Below, one piece after another: positions 26,751 through 40,049 of a stretch of 64,000 bases of DNA. Each line of letters starts with the position of its first letter. The first letter of the stretch is position 1. Under the pieces are notes generated by a model, which made no database searches, had not been told where the DNA came from, and saw nothing but the letters and a program-made list of their open reading frames with translations. The DNA comes from Fasciola hepatica (lineage: Eukaryota; Platyhelminthes; Trematoda; Plagiorchiida; Fasciolidae), in NCBI GenBank assembly GCA_948099385.1, contig CANUEZ040000047.1:28600501-28664500 (forward strand), written 5' to 3'. The translations under genes were made by a program, and so were the position numbers.

Positions 26751-26849
26751 TTATATGGTCCAGCCCGGGGGACGTGGCTCCTTGAGTTACTTTTCAGAGG
26801 AAACGGATCACAAAGAGTACCCTTGGCAGCGCCTACACGAAACGGAGTT

Positions 26850-28060
26850 CCATGACTTCGGAGACTAAAGGGTATCATTGTCTCAAGAGGGCCACCACTG
26901 CACACAGTGCGGCAAGGAACCAGAGGACCCTAACCCCTGCGTTTTAAAGAGGGCTTCGGTTGGGATCAGGACCTCTGGAAAAGGCAAGCAGAATTTATGA
27001 TGCAAAACGAAGTACCTGACTGCGTGTATAAGTGCCTGAAACCACCGGCGGCCGACATGGGATATGATACCTGCCTCATCACCCGGGTCCTCACTCCAAG
27101 AAAACGAAAAGCTGCTGGTTGTTTTAGGTTGTGTAGCGAGGCTCCAAGGAAAGTAAATAAATGATCGTCTGCTACAAGGGCCCAACTGGACCACACCGTT
27201 GATCGAGATCTTGTGCCATTTTAAATTGGGCAGAGTGGCCTTGTCAGCCGATAATAGAGAAATGTTTCCCCAAGTAAAAGCACAGGCACAAGAAAGAGAT
27301 GCGGTGCGATTTCTATAATGGAACGAGAACGATCTGAACGAAAAGGTGGCAAATTATAGAACGAAGTTCCTCCCCTTCGGGGAGATATCTTCGCCTTTTT
27401 GTGTGAATTATTCCCTAAGGGAAACCGCAAACAAACATGGAGCTCTGGTCCACCAATCGGTGGTAAACAGCGTCAGCAGAAATTTCTACTTCGACGACTA
27501 CTTTGGGTCTTTCGATGATGTTGACTCGGCCCTAGCTCAGTTCAGGTACCTAACAGCAATGCTAGAGGAGGGCGGTTTTCTTTCTCACAAAAGGATGTTG
27601 AAAGCTTCGTAAGTGCTCAAAGTCTTTACGCGGCTCGAGAGGGTCGAATGAGTTCAAGATGTGGACGGTCTTCCACTCCTTACTGGACGCTCTCTGGGAA
27701 TACAGTGAAAAGCCGAAAGGACGACTTCGTTTTCAAGCTAAACTTCCCCGACCAACCAGTAACTATTCGTCGTATATAAACAGCTGTCTCTAGTCCGGTC
27801 CATCCGCTCGGTTTAGACTCCTCTGAATGTTACCCGGAAAAGCCCTGCTGCAGCGGCTCTTTCGTAAGAAGCTGGATTGGGACCAGCCACCGGACCGAGA
27901 AGACAAGGCTGAAATATGAAGAAATTTCTTACAACAATGATGAGACTAGGAGACTGACGGATGCCACAATGCTTGCTTTTTGGCCAAGCAACAGCTTCCG
28001 GAGAACTACGCGCGTTTTCTGAAGCGCCCCAGGTAGGGTACATAGCCGTGGTTTATGGGC
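26850..28060 (+). pseudogene. BEL/Pao reverse transcriptase fragment (plus strand)
   Basis: With frame changes, the region reads as BEL RT in order. A degenerate RVVFDC-like block lies near 27110 (GCFRLCSEAPRKVN), then EMFPQVKAQAQERDAVRFL, then LPFGEISSPFCVNYSLRETA, then NFYFDDYFGSFDD near 27480 (the Y-x-D-D box reads FYFDD). The connection motif GKALLQRLFRKKLDWDQ is near 27840. The catalytic Asp pair is retained, but many stops interrupt the region. The rest of pol is not downstream in this orientation; the next sequence is an LTR on the other strand. Confidence 0.85.
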
Positions 28061-28088
28061 GATAGTGCGCGCGAGAATGGCAATAAAC

Positions 28089-28430
28089 TATAAGTCAATT
28101 CTCGCAAAAGGAACAAAGCATAGCAAAGTCAAACCAATCCCAAAACCAGAATAAGATTGATTCCTAATTTCCACGGTACTAAACTGAAATTCACAAAGGG
28201 TACAAGCATATATAAACCTCGAGTACTCGGCCAAATAGACTGAACGGCAAAACTCAAAATTCCAAAGCCCCGTGGCTCAAGCACGACAGTCAGGAACGGT
28301 TCAAGACCAAATCCAAACGTCTCACATGAATAAACAAACGTGCAAAATGTGGTGTGTGGGCGAGCTTTTTAGAGCAATATCAAGTACAGACAAATTCACA
28401 AAGCGCGTAGAACCTTTGGAAGGGATTTCA
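28089..28430 (-). repeat. Family A BEL LTR, second copy
   Basis: Collinear with 2378-2720: shared are ACGGTACTAAA, the TATATAAACCTCG box (28210-28222), CCCCGTGGC and the TGAAATCCC start on the minus strand. 342 bp. The 3' end reads TATA rather than TACA. It abuts RT sequence of opposite orientation. Confidence 0.8.
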
Positions 28431-31400
28431 GCATTTCGTCTTTATACCTGGATAGTCCCTTAAATCGACTGAAGCCATCATAGTGGCTGCAGCAAAGGAC
28501 TTTGATGCATCTGCACCTGGCCACTTTCGATAGGAAGAGCGATGTTGGGTGGTCAGTGAAGAAGCCCTCAAGGCATTGTACCGCCTCAATAAAACCATAG
28601 CGCCCAGAATGCCCAAAGTTTACCTCCATTTTGCAAGGTTTTTGCCCGACGGCACCTGGAATATTGTGTCCAGACCGGGCTGTCCCTCAGGAAAAGGACG
28701 TCAGTCTGCTAGACTGGGCTCATCGACACCTCATCAGGGGGCGTGCTAGACCGGGATGGCCTTGCATACAAGTGCAGACTAGAAGCATCTGATCTGTTGT
28801 CACTCGAGCACTCCGGGTGGTAGTGGCAATTTTGCCAGAACAGTATTCCAGCTAGTGGGAATATTCCATACCTGTCGGCCGTGATAAAACCCAATCGAGG
28901 AGTATGGATGTGATCTGACGGAGGAGCTTTGAGGATTTCCCAAATGGGCTCAAACACTGCTCTGGGAGGAAAAATTAGGGAGATAAAAACGATCAAACGA
29001 GCAAATGAAATAAGTAGTATGAGCACTGTTTATTCTGTAGGAATCTTCAACAACCCAAAATTCGGGCAGCGATGGGGATAGACTACCTCCATAGGTGAGT
29101 CTTTTTCTTTTCAGTCTGAAACTGACCTCAAGGATGGGGAGAAGCCACAATTATTACCGATGACATTTCCGCGTGCCAGAGCCTGACTTTGGTGACAGCC
29201 ATCTGAGCTATCCGTCGGTTCCTCTCGGCCCAGCCCTGATTACATCCTATCGCAGTACGTCCCATGCGCGCACGCCACAACCATCTTGCGGAGGACACCA
29301 GCTGCAACCACTATCTCGAAGAAGGCGAAAACAACAGGACCACTAACGCGTTCCCCAACCCACAGCGATTTCCACAAACTGAAGAAAACCGGAAGCTCGG
29401 TTACAACTAATAATACGGTACTCATCAAGTGTTTTATCACTCCTACCTCACCTTCTAATTTCACCCTAACTAGGAAAAAACCTAGTTGCCAAGGGGACAC
29501 AGCAGCCAAGCAGCCCATGGTTATGCTGTTCCTTGTAAGCACTCTTTTTTAATTCACTCCTCTCTTCAACTACACCCCTTCGAAGCCATCTAATCTATTG
29601 TTCCTTCTACGTTATTACTTCTAAGCTCGTCAACCTCGAGCAATTTCCTGCAGGCTGTGGCTCTATATATGACAGTCACCAGCTGCTACAGGCGGCCAAC
29701 AGGGGCCGTAAGCAACCCTCGGGATTTGTTCGGTAGCCAAAAATATTCTTCCCGTTCTCTCCACCATTCAATTGCAGAAAGCCTGGCCTTCCTGCATGTC
29801 ACAGCACTGGGAGTTCTAAAAAGCTTATAGTGCAAAAGTTGGGCATTTTTGGCACATTGCTGTTCACTTCTTGCTCACCATCTCCATCGACCTTCGATTG
29901 GCACCGAAACTCCTACCGGACGGGGATACTGTTCGCATGTGTGTTCTGCTGCACCATTATACGATCAGTTACAACTCCATTAACTTTCCATCCATGTTCT
30001 CATCCACAGCTGTTCCAAGTGGAGTGATATAAAGCGTGTTGCTAGCCGCTTCTGACAGAACCCTAATTACACGTTGAAAGTTACTTCTCCACCAGTTAAC
30101 AGCCGACCACCAATCTGCCAAGCGAGCTCAACAAAAAAGTTAAAGACTTTAAGTTATTCTGTCGTTTTTTCGTTTTAACCATCCTGATCAATACTTCAGG
30201 CAGAAAAGCCGCCTTTTATCAAAAAATGTTTACTCGTCTTTGTACGTTCTACTTCGCCAATATCCAGTGCTGTTTTCTGCCCTCTAAATGGTTTTAAAAC
30301 TTGGCTTTTTTTCTCCCTATCCCGTAGCACAACTTTCGTGTTTTCAGTGAAGGTTCTCGTCTTGACTCTCGGTTCATCTCCGACATTTGCCTAGCGCCAG
30401 GTTACTCGATGCTTTTCCGTGCGGCGCGAATTTAAAACAGGGAAACACCGGCAATATTATTCTAATGCTTATATTTTCACTGAGCTTCTTTCCGCCAGTT
30501 ATTTACTTTTTCCATATGTACCCCTCAGAACGTCCCATTGGTTGCGGCTGAATCTAAGCAGATGCCATTTTACCTTGAACCCTAACTTCCGCAAGAATAA
30601 CTCCGTTTTGGGGTATGTACGCAAGTGTCCGAACGCATTTGCCTTGTAAATTTTTCTTGAGGATTGCCAAGAAATACACCTCGGGGATGGCAATGTCACC
30701 GAAGGACCTCATTCAAATACATTAAACAAATATGCGAGAGGAATCCAGATATAGTTCTGGGCCCCCAAAGTTCCTGTTTGATATCGCAACAACTTATCTC
30801 CCGATGACCTATCAGGTGTACAGTGCTGTGCCTTGGTAGGCGGGAGTGATTACATGTTAAGGCCACTGTGTTCACGCACCACCCCAAGGTAGCCTTGAGG
30901 CTCGTTAAGGATCCCGGTGGTGCGCACGCAGATAAGCTTCGCATCAGGGATAACAAGCTCCTGAACGATGCGTAGCCAAATTAGAAACGGACCTCGAAAC
31001 CGAAACGCAGCTGATTCGCCAATTTTACGATACTGGAATAATAAGTGAACACTAACATAAAACCCACGCACCTAAATTACACCACCACATGGGCTCAGAA
31101 AACGAGAACCAAGTTGCTGCTTGTGAGAGGGAAGCACGTGCCTCAAGTAGGCCCAAGATGGGATAGCTCATTCGAAGCGAAAATCAAAAGTTGGTTCACA
31201 AAAACATAAGGTGTATGAAAATGCACAAGTAGTGTATATGAGCTAGTGATATAAAGGAAACAAGAAATTGTATCGTTTATGTAGATCCCCCACAAACCAT
31301 CGTTGCGCAGCTTACCGAAATTCTCCCGATTCATAGCGAAGCTAGAGGTGTGGAATGATGGCCCTGATTCCCTTACCTACTTAGATCCTGCTATGACTCA

Positions 31401-31940
31401 CACCTCAGAAGTCAGCATTCCACTGAATACTGCACTTGATCCGACGGCTAAGACGACGCGATGATACTCTGCGTTGTCCGCAAGAACTGCTGCTCGACGG
31501 CCGGCGTGAAGGGAGGTGCGTAGGTTCCGAAACCCATGTGCTGCCTTCGAGGGAGCCGTCGTGATTTGGCTGTGTGTATGAGCATGTGTATCTGCTGGCG
31601 GGCTTCGTGAGTGAAGTTGTACCTGGTTATACTGATAGGCAACAACTACCGCCATATACGGGAAAGGTCTTCCGTAATGTCAATGAATAAAGAGGAATGG
31701 CGGATACTATGACATGTTCGCTGGAGGTTGTGGAGTAGAAACGTGTTTCATGCTTTTGCGGGTGATCGAATGTGAGTGTATTTGGGTACGTAAGTAAGCC
31801 AAAAATAATAACATACACGGGAAGCTTTCTTAGCCACGTCAATGACGAACAAGGAAAAATGAACAATACTGCGTGTTTTGTCCGAGGTTATGGAGCAAAT
31901 AACGCAGGCAACAACCAGGGTTTGTAAAATTGTTCCGTAG
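28431..31940. other. Unassigned 3.5-kb region
   Basis: No gene recognised on either strand; open frames are short and show no known motif. 29630-29690 has a fragment (CAATTTCCTGCAGGC) resembling part of R3 near 18430. 31630-31760 and 31795-31925 look like diverged tandem copies. Confidence 0.4.
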
Positions 31941-31949
31941 GTGGCACAC

Positions 31950-33986
31950 AATGGTTGGGCACCCTTGGGTTTTAATTGGCCTGCCGGTGTTCTTTGGTGT
32001 CGGCCGTTTAGTCTTCACCCTCGAGGAAATGGATATTGCGTGCATCACGTGTCAGCGTTGTTTTGGCGGTCTTCACTTTGACGACTCATATCAGCTCGTC
32101 AGGCATGCTGATACTTTCCTTGACAACCTTCAAAGGCCGGGTGCTAAAATAAGCTTTTTTGTCAGTGGTCATGGCTGCCTCATCGATTTTGGATGGTCTT
32201 GTCTTAGTTAGCCACTTCTGTCGAGTTTGCGGAGCCAGTATTTATTCCCTCTGCTATCGTCTCCAAAAATCCTTGGCAAGAAAATTCGCTTGCTTCCATT
32301 CATGTAGGTAGCTGCCACCAAAGTTCTTTGGCCCCTGGAAACCTGTCTTTGATCTTAACGTCATTAGGTCGTTCGGTGTGACAGCCAGATGGACCGGGCC
32401 ACCGGTGGACACTGGAACTGGAGGCGGTTTTTCAAAAGTCAGTTGACTTCGGTCACGAAGGTGCTGAATGTTTCTTCGTCGGAAGGCTGTTGCTCAATGA
32501 TCAACAGCAATAACCGCCTGGTGGACCTGACAAGACGTTCCCAGACGCCACCGCGGTTACTGACCTGCACAGGACTGAAGTGTCACCGTATACCATAAGC
32601 CACGGTTCGATTCTACTGCTCGCTTCCGCTCATGTTTTAGTGGCACTGCTGCAGTCCCAGTTGTGCGCTCACAAAATAAGACCTAATGTCGGAGTAAATA
32701 TCTGCTGGTATGCCTCTTCGGTTGATAAACCTTTGCAAGTCCTAAAGAGGGGTTGATTATCGTCGAATGCGTAATTTCCAAGTGTACTGCACGTGACTTC
32801 ATGATCGTCATGATACACCCGTATCAGTTTTCCGGTCTTTTTCCAAGTTTGACCCACGAAGGCCCGAAATAGTCCAGTCTGGTATCACCGAACGGCCACC
32901 AACCCGGAGTCAATCTATATTCTGGCAACGGAATCATGTGCTGTTTGCCCACGAAGGCGGTGCTTCCCCTACAGTGTACAAAACGTTGAATCACGCGTTG
33001 TACAGTCGGCCCTCTTCTGAGTGACCACAGACACCTTCGGATGGCTCTCGTCACTTGGCTTTCCCCGGCTTGTCCTTCTACGGTACATGTGTGTTCAATC
33101 ATCGAATCTGTCACTTTATGTCGGGCCGGTGGCTGTATGGGGTACTTCATGCCAAAACCCAGGTGAAAGTTGGTCACTCTACCATCTACCCGTGGTACTT
33201 CACTGACGAGTTTGGGGTTTAGACGCTGCAGGCCGATTTTCGGAAGTGATATTCCGTTGTCAATTGGTCCTGCTTCTCCTGCCTTTTCGAGTTCTCGGGG
33301 GAAAACCCCACTTTGTGTGATCTCAAATAGACCGTACTGTGCGGCTCATAGTTCATCGGAATTTACTGGGCCCAAACGCATACGGATGGATGAATGTACC
33401 CCTCTCTTAACTAGCAAAGGTCCCCCATACCCAGCCAAACACACTGGTAACTGAAGCATCTTCATTCAGGAGGAAAACCTGACTAAATTTGGCAAAATAT
33501 ATGTCGCTTCGGCGACTGTCACCGTCACCAGGGCACCTTTGACCTTACTTGCAATTCCAGGGGAGGCTTTATTCCGTAAACGGGTTAGTCATGTTGAGAC
33601 ATATGCGGGCATGTCAGCCCTTCTGTCCATGTGTCCAGCTGACGGAGGCTGGGCGCAACTAGGGGCAAATATCGGCGGGGTTATAGACAGTTTTGACATG
33701 CTCCCACTGCCTCATGGCAGTTTCGTCGTGGATGGTCTTGGGCCGGTTCGCAATGGAAGTACTAAAAAGACTCTTGACGTTGCTACTGTAGCACAGCACT
33801 GTTGTCGAGTCTGTACAAAAATTGGCTGACAAACTATAAGCGCTGAAAAACCTCTCTACAGACAGCACAGCCCTTACGGCTGACGCTGCAGTACTGAGCT
33901 GGAGACCCGGGATCGAGAACGATTTCATCTGGGCGATAAGGGCTTTGGCAAATTGGATCCTCGCAGCGTACCTACAGAAAGAAAGT
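31950..33986 (-). pseudogene. BEL/Pao RNase H-integrase remnant (minus strand)
   Basis: On the minus strand from 33986: the RNase H block AQMKSFSIPGLQLSTAAS, then NFCTDSTTVLCY, then IANRP and NPADICP. The integrase zinc-binding region follows near 33100 (YPIQPPARHKVTD; VEGQAGESQ; FVHCRG), then MIPLPEYRLTP and LDYFGPSWVK. In another frame FINRRGIPADIYSD, with the second catalytic Asp, lies near 32720, and GGVWERLVRSTRRLL, with the Glu region, lies near 32530. A C-terminal DUF5641-like part runs to about 31950. Heavily mutated. The RNase H start abuts an LTR on the opposite strand. Confidence 0.85.
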
Positions 33987-34306
33987 TGAAAACCCTTCAA
34001 AAAGTTTTAAGTGCCTATTGAATTTGACTATAGTTGACAATGCTTTGAGAAGCTCATCCATACACCACATTTTGCACGTTTGTTTATTCATGTGAGACGT
34101 TTGAATTTGGTCTTGAACCGTTCCTGACTGTCGTGCTTGAGCCACGGGGCATTGGACTTTTGAGTTTTTCCATTCAGTCTATTTGGCCGAGTACTCGAGG
34201 TTTATATATGCCTGTACCCTTTGTGAATTTCAGTTTCTTACCGTAGAAACTAAGAATCAATCTTGAATTGGCTATGCTTTGATCGATTTGTGAGAACTGG
34301 TTTGCA
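33987..34306 (+). repeat. Family A BEL LTR, third copy (plus orientation)
   Basis: The same LTR as 2378-2720, inverted: starts TGAAAACCC, contains GAGGTTTATATATGCC and ends TTTGCA. 320 bp. No target-site duplication could be assigned. Confidence 0.8.
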
Positions 34307-37300
34307 CCAGCACACCTAGTTGGATGAAAGTTCTCAGGAGCCTCATTCCCTATAAATTCACCTGAATTGTCCTATCAAGAGAACTCAGTCTCCAGTTCGG
34401 ACGTCACCCATTCATCTCCAAGCACTTTGCTCTAGCTTCTGCGGTTTAAGGACCGGCAAAGGCCTTTTCCTTCAGACAAGTTATTCGAGGTGTAATCCTT
34501 ATCCGTTTACCTGGCCTATCAGCAATTTCCTTCCAGGGATCCACTATTTTATTCTGTTCTTACTGTAGCCACAGATAGGACATTGTTGAATTACTCATTC
34601 ACTGTACTGAATCATTTTCTGCCCCTTTATTTCTTGCCTGACCTGTTCTGTTGAGATCAGCTACTCTGGGCCCGGCATGAACTTGGTCAGAAAATGATGT
34701 GTCTTGACTTGTTCGCCAATTCCTTCCACTCTTGCTCTAACGGCGCGCTTGGTTGTTTACCCTATACTCTTGGATTCTCTCATATTCCACACAACATTCA
34801 TTTATTCCACTGAATGAAAAATCTAGGTCTGCCTCGAGCTCATTACCGGATTTTGTGACCCCTATATTCTCAAAGCCGCAGTAGTTTTTCGTATTTCCCG
34901 CTAAAGCCCCAGCATGAAAGTATTCCTTTTTTTGTCTGGTATCATATAGATTCATCCGTTCCACCATTTCCCTTAGTAATTTCATTCGTGAGCCCGTTTT
35001 TTGGGTTCTATCTTTATCTAACCATTGAACCTCGCATCATTTGCTTTTAAAAGCTCACCATTTTTTGTTACCTATCCTATAGCGGCAGCTTCGACATTAC
35101 TTCTACGCCGTTTTGCTGCCCACCCACCATATTTGCCTTTCTCTGCATTGGGTCACACTATATTTTATCTCTTCCCTGGCCACAAATTAACAAACATCCT
35201 TGTACTACTACGTTCTTCTGGTCTGTCTCGCCATCTAGATCAGCTTCCAGTTATGACCGCTGTCCTTTTTCACTAACATCATTTAGGTTCTTTTGTTTCG
35301 ATTTCCCTGCCGAATCTCTGCTTCAGCTAGTTCTCTCAAGGCAGATTGCTAGCCTCAAACTGGATGCCTCTCCGTTGGTCACCGATTTACTCAACGGGCT
35401 CTCTTCTCTGAAATATACCGAGATCGTTTTTTCATTTTGTATTGTCCCAACTGATTAAAAAAAAATATGGGTATATTTCGAATGCCCCCAAAGCATGCTA
35501 GAGTGCATGATCAGATGATTTGAGTGATGAAATATTCGGAATTTACAAAAGGGTATAACAGGCATACACAGAGTATTGAGGATAATGGTAAAGTGGACTA
35601 AAACCGTAGTAATGCCCGCCAAATTTGAAGGTCAAATTCGAATGATCGAACTGGTTAGCCGTGGCCGGGTGTGAAAATATATGGATAGAAAACTCGAGGA
35701 TGTACAAAAATGGACCTTCAGATATCAACTGCCATGAATCAAAGGCTAGTGTGGTGGTAGAATTTGGTGGTGAGATGCCGACATAGCGAGTTACAAGGGA
35801 AGAGACCAAATTTCCAATGGATGGGGGGGGGGTTTCAAGAGCGATCATGGAAGAAATAGCCAGTGGTGAGCCGGTAAGCTTTCAGTGCTTTGTTTTCACT
35901 GATATAGGTGTGTCACGGAGTACCGACGAGGACACGGAATTATGGCGAAGATCAACATGAAGTGCGTTCGCAGCGACTGCTGTGGCGAATGGCGAGCAGA
36001 AGCGATAATGGAGTAGAGGGTAGATAAACGACCCGATGACTGTTTTGATGGGCAGGTCACACAGAAGCGATGGACCGCAGCTGTTGAACCAATGAGTCTG
36101 GTAAGAGAAACGAGAACGGGACATCGGATTCAGAACAAAATGAAACGGTGGACAGAGAAGGCAGTGGAAATTAAATTTGAATGTCAAGCGGTCGCATAGC
36201 TCAGTGACGAGCAAGTTCGGCTTCATAGTTAAGATACGTAATAAAGTGAGGCAGGAGTTGAAGCGAAATGCCCAGGAATTCAGGTATGATCGACAAGGTC
36301 GCAAGGGAGGGTATGCTGACAAAAACAACCTTTGAAAAAAGTGCACCGATGAAAAATTGGAAACCTTGATTGCATGATGCCAGCGGGAGAAATAACAAGA
36401 ACAGTATACAATGGATGGGCATGAGAGCGGGTGCGGTTTCAAGTGCATTGATGGTAAAAGTGGAGAAAAGAAGACAGGTAAGCATCGGGTAGATTGTCCA
36501 CGATGATACAGATATGTTACGAAGTGACAACATGCAGGTAAAATAGTGGTTGTGAACCGATGTGAGGCTCGACTGCAGAGGCGGATAGCTTGCAGAAGTG
36601 GAAATGGAGTGGGGAGTAGATATCTGCCCGGTTATAAATAATGGAGAATACGACGACGGTGAAGAGAACTATGGGACTAGTGGTTTCGATGGGATAACGG
36701 AATCAGATTTTGGGACTTGGGGTAAATCGGTGCAGGCGGCGGACGTGGCAGTTGAAGTTGGAGGTTCCATATCGAAGGGATTGGGGGACAACCAAGTGTT
36801 GCTGATGGGAAGGACAGGAGATAACAGGTGATGGGAGGCAAACAGTTTGCGTAGGTTGTGTGATCGAGGAATAACAAAGTGAAAATAGAAGGTAAAAGAA
36901 CATGGAGTGAGGGAAGGTACAGCTATTACATAGATGTATGGTTCGTCGAGAAGATGGTGGAATGGATGACTGGTGGGCACTCATTCCTAATGAACTTTGC
37001 AATTAGCGCGTCTTGTCATAATGACGTAACTGAAGCTGCCCGATACGGTACTGAGAGGGTTGGGGAGTAACAACAGAGAGTATGGGTGCTAGCCATTTAC
37101 GGAATTGTATACCTATGCCTAATAAATCAAGAGAAATGATTCACAGGGGGAGAGAGAGTGCGTCATTGTGATGAAAGTAAGGCCGACAAAGGAAGAGTGG
37201 GCATTCAACGAATGGACAATACGTATCAGCGTGACGGTGGTGATTGGGTGATGAACCAATCTTGGATGCTTTGAACATGATTACTTGGACGGGTAGCAAG

Positions 37301-39530
37301 AAATGGTGAGGTTATTGCAGGTAGGTGGCAGGTGTACAACTTATTGACCACTTTGACAGGTACTCTAAAGTATGACACCGGCAAAGCTGCAAGATAAATA
37401 TATCTGAGAAGTACAAATGTAAAGGAGTCAGGTGGCACACTGAGATCGGATACAGAAATCGGTTGGCATTGTGAAAACGAGCATTTGAACTGATGGGAGG
37501 GCAAATGATGGCTAACCACAGGTTTGACTTCTAGAGAACCAAGAAATATGTTTCTGCGTAGTTCAACGTCTGTCGAGTCTTGATGAGGAAATGAAAAGTG
37601 ACAGTAAAAGTGCTGGTGAGTGGATAGTAGTCGGGACATGGTAAACTGACAAGTTTACGGAAGGTGAGGGAGGGTAAACCCACGTAAAACGCAGAGAGTG
37701 TGGGCGGAGAGGTGCTTGACAAAAAGGATGGTTATTATATAGGCAATTATGTATTGCCGAGGAGAGAAGCGGGTTGGTGGGTGGGAATGAACGCTACAGG
37801 CTATGTGGCACATGACTTGGGTGATAAATTTGCTGGGAACGATTAGGTAAGTTGCAATCCTTATATTAAGATCGGGCTTGATGGAATAAAGTCATTGGAA
37901 ATGACTGAGCACGTGGCATGCTTGCGGCAGCAGTATGAGCATGACGACGAGGTTCCGTAATCCACAAGCTGTGCTAGTGAATGGAAACGACCGCGGGATC
38001 AGGGTGAGTTGGGGCAGTGCGTACAGTGGAGTAGTTAAAGGTCCGGTAGCCGAGTTGCGGGAGTTTCAGAGATCAAATCCAGTCAAAGATCAATCGAACG
38101 AGGTGCGAGCAGCACACTCTGTCGACAGTCTAATTGTTATACCAAGCTAAAAATATGCTAAGTGGTGCACGAGAGATAGGATGGGAAAAAGTATTTGTTC
38201 GGTAAATTCTGACATATAAGTAGAAGAGGGCTTCAGTCTGGCATTTCTGCCAGCTATGGAGTTGGGGAGAGACGCAACAACAATGCATGGTAGGATATGG
38301 GTGGAGAGTGGGATGAGCAAGAGGGGAGCTGGTCATTACAATGGTAAAGGCTAGGTCTTAGTATCTAGTATCAGACTAACCTGAGCGTAAGCGTGAACTA
38401 TTAATGAGTCCTAAAAATCAAAGGTGATCAAACCTGGGTGTGGATGGATATGCGCAAATTATTTGGGGAAGCCATGGAGCAGCATCTAGGGACGGAGGAC
38501 GGTTATAGGTAGAACGGTAAGGTCAGTGGCTAGACTCAGATGATGACTAGTCGTAGCTGATGGGTTATTAGGAAAGCTTGTATAGGAAGGGAATTTTGAG
38601 GTACGGGACTTGCCAGGGTGTGACAGGTTTCTCGGAAAAGAAGAGCATATATAAGGAGGTTTAAAAATTAGCCAGAAATTAGGCCCTTCTCCAAAAAGCA
38701 CGAGTCCCAGACGTGGTAGTGTCGGTTACCACCAGTGCATTGTCGACGGTGGGGTAAAGTGCCATTGACGTTCCGAAGTGAGAGGGAGAAACATCAACGA
38801 ATTTCAGCAGGGAATTTATTCTAAAGTCTGAAATATTTTGCAGAAGGAAATTAAATCTCATGGAAGGACCAGCATTCCGAACAAAAAGATGCAGATCTCT
38901 GTATCGGATGGAGTAAAGAGTGTGTGATTGGACATTTGGAGCTTCAGTGGAAAAAGACGCCAGGCGATGAATAAGCCTACGGAGGAAGTGAAGATTAAGT
39001 CTTATGCGACGGAAACAAAGAGGCTCAATGTGGAGGATGGCACAGCACTCTTTACAAACAAGTGTGTAGGACTATACAAGTAGCTGTTTCTTGAAAGAGC
39101 GTTGTACATTCTCTTAAGTTGTTCTGTTGGTTTGGAGAGTAATAGCGCAGATGATCGAGCAGTTTTCTAGGCAGGGTCGGACATTCAGCAGTTACGATGA
39201 GAGCTTCCTACCGCGCAGAACGAGAGAACAGCTTAGAAATCCCAGGGATATGTTTGCCTTGACAGCTAGAGAAGGTAAATGTTCCGAGAAGTTTAGGGTG
39301 CAGAAGTAATGCAACCAAAGATCTCGTACTGATGGGTTGTGGGTGCGGGAGGAGTTACGTAAAAGAAAAGTGTTCGGAGGGACGTGGCACCATAGGGGCA
39401 TAAAGCTGCATTGGTGAACGAGGACTTCAATTTTACAGGAGTAACACCATTGTTAAAGGCGTTCTGTGTCTTGCTGTACATTGGGAATCGCGTCATTATG
39501 GTCCAGAGGTGGGAATTTATATAGAGTTTC
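34307..39530. other. Unassigned, purine-rich plus strand; no gene
   Basis: From about 35480 to 39480 the plus strand is conspicuously rich in A and G. Minus-strand open frames (for example 35882-36448, 36669-37002, 37226-37639) encode Ser/Pro/Phe/His-rich sequence matching nothing known. It looks like inverted copies of C/T-rich repeats of the R1 kind, but I could not align it to them by eye. 35680-35880 matches 5540-5730. Confidence 0.4.
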
Positions 39531-40012
39531 TATGATGAACTCCCTCTATTAGAATCGGGAATATCCATCATTCCGGGCCAACTTCATCTCCATAGAGAGC
39601 CGCTCTCTTCATATTCACCAAAGTTCACGGTTGTACTCCCGTTCATTTCTTTAACCTCTCCATGTCCATTACTTATTCCGTGCATAGAACCCGCAATAGG
39701 CCTCAGTTACCCACATCTTGCATTATTATGACTTATAACGCATCCCTAGCGCTATATTTTCACGATATATTTTGTATTTTCACGGACCACTACCAACCAG
39801 TCGAATCCGAAACCAAACCGTATTTGCCGCGCAAACCTTTATAATTTCAGTCGACTCAAACTATCTCTAGCTATATTGTTTTGCTTCTGACGACTCCACT
39901 CGCTTTCTTGAAATTCGTGTATAGTTCATTGTTTTGAGTAACGTTGTACACCATGATCATGCGCTTGCGCATGCGTCTCGACCATGGTCGAGAAATATAC
40001 CATTATTATTAT
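39530..40012 (+). repeat. R2 repeat, copy iv (3' 480 bp only)
   Basis: It matches 3820-4300 over its length and carries the cleanest 3' end: ATGATCATGCGCTTGCGC, then CGACCATGGTCGAG, then AAATATACC and (ATT)n at 40000-40012. It cuts off the non-LTR element to its right. Confidence 0.8.
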
Positions 40013-40049
40013 GTCGTCCCAGGTAGGAACGGGGTACCTTGACGAACCG

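Noticed and set aside
36201..37002. Minus-strand Ser/Pro/Phe-rich frames that could suggest secreted peptides
   Set aside because: Composition follows from the purine-rich plus strand; no signal peptide, splice pattern or known motif.
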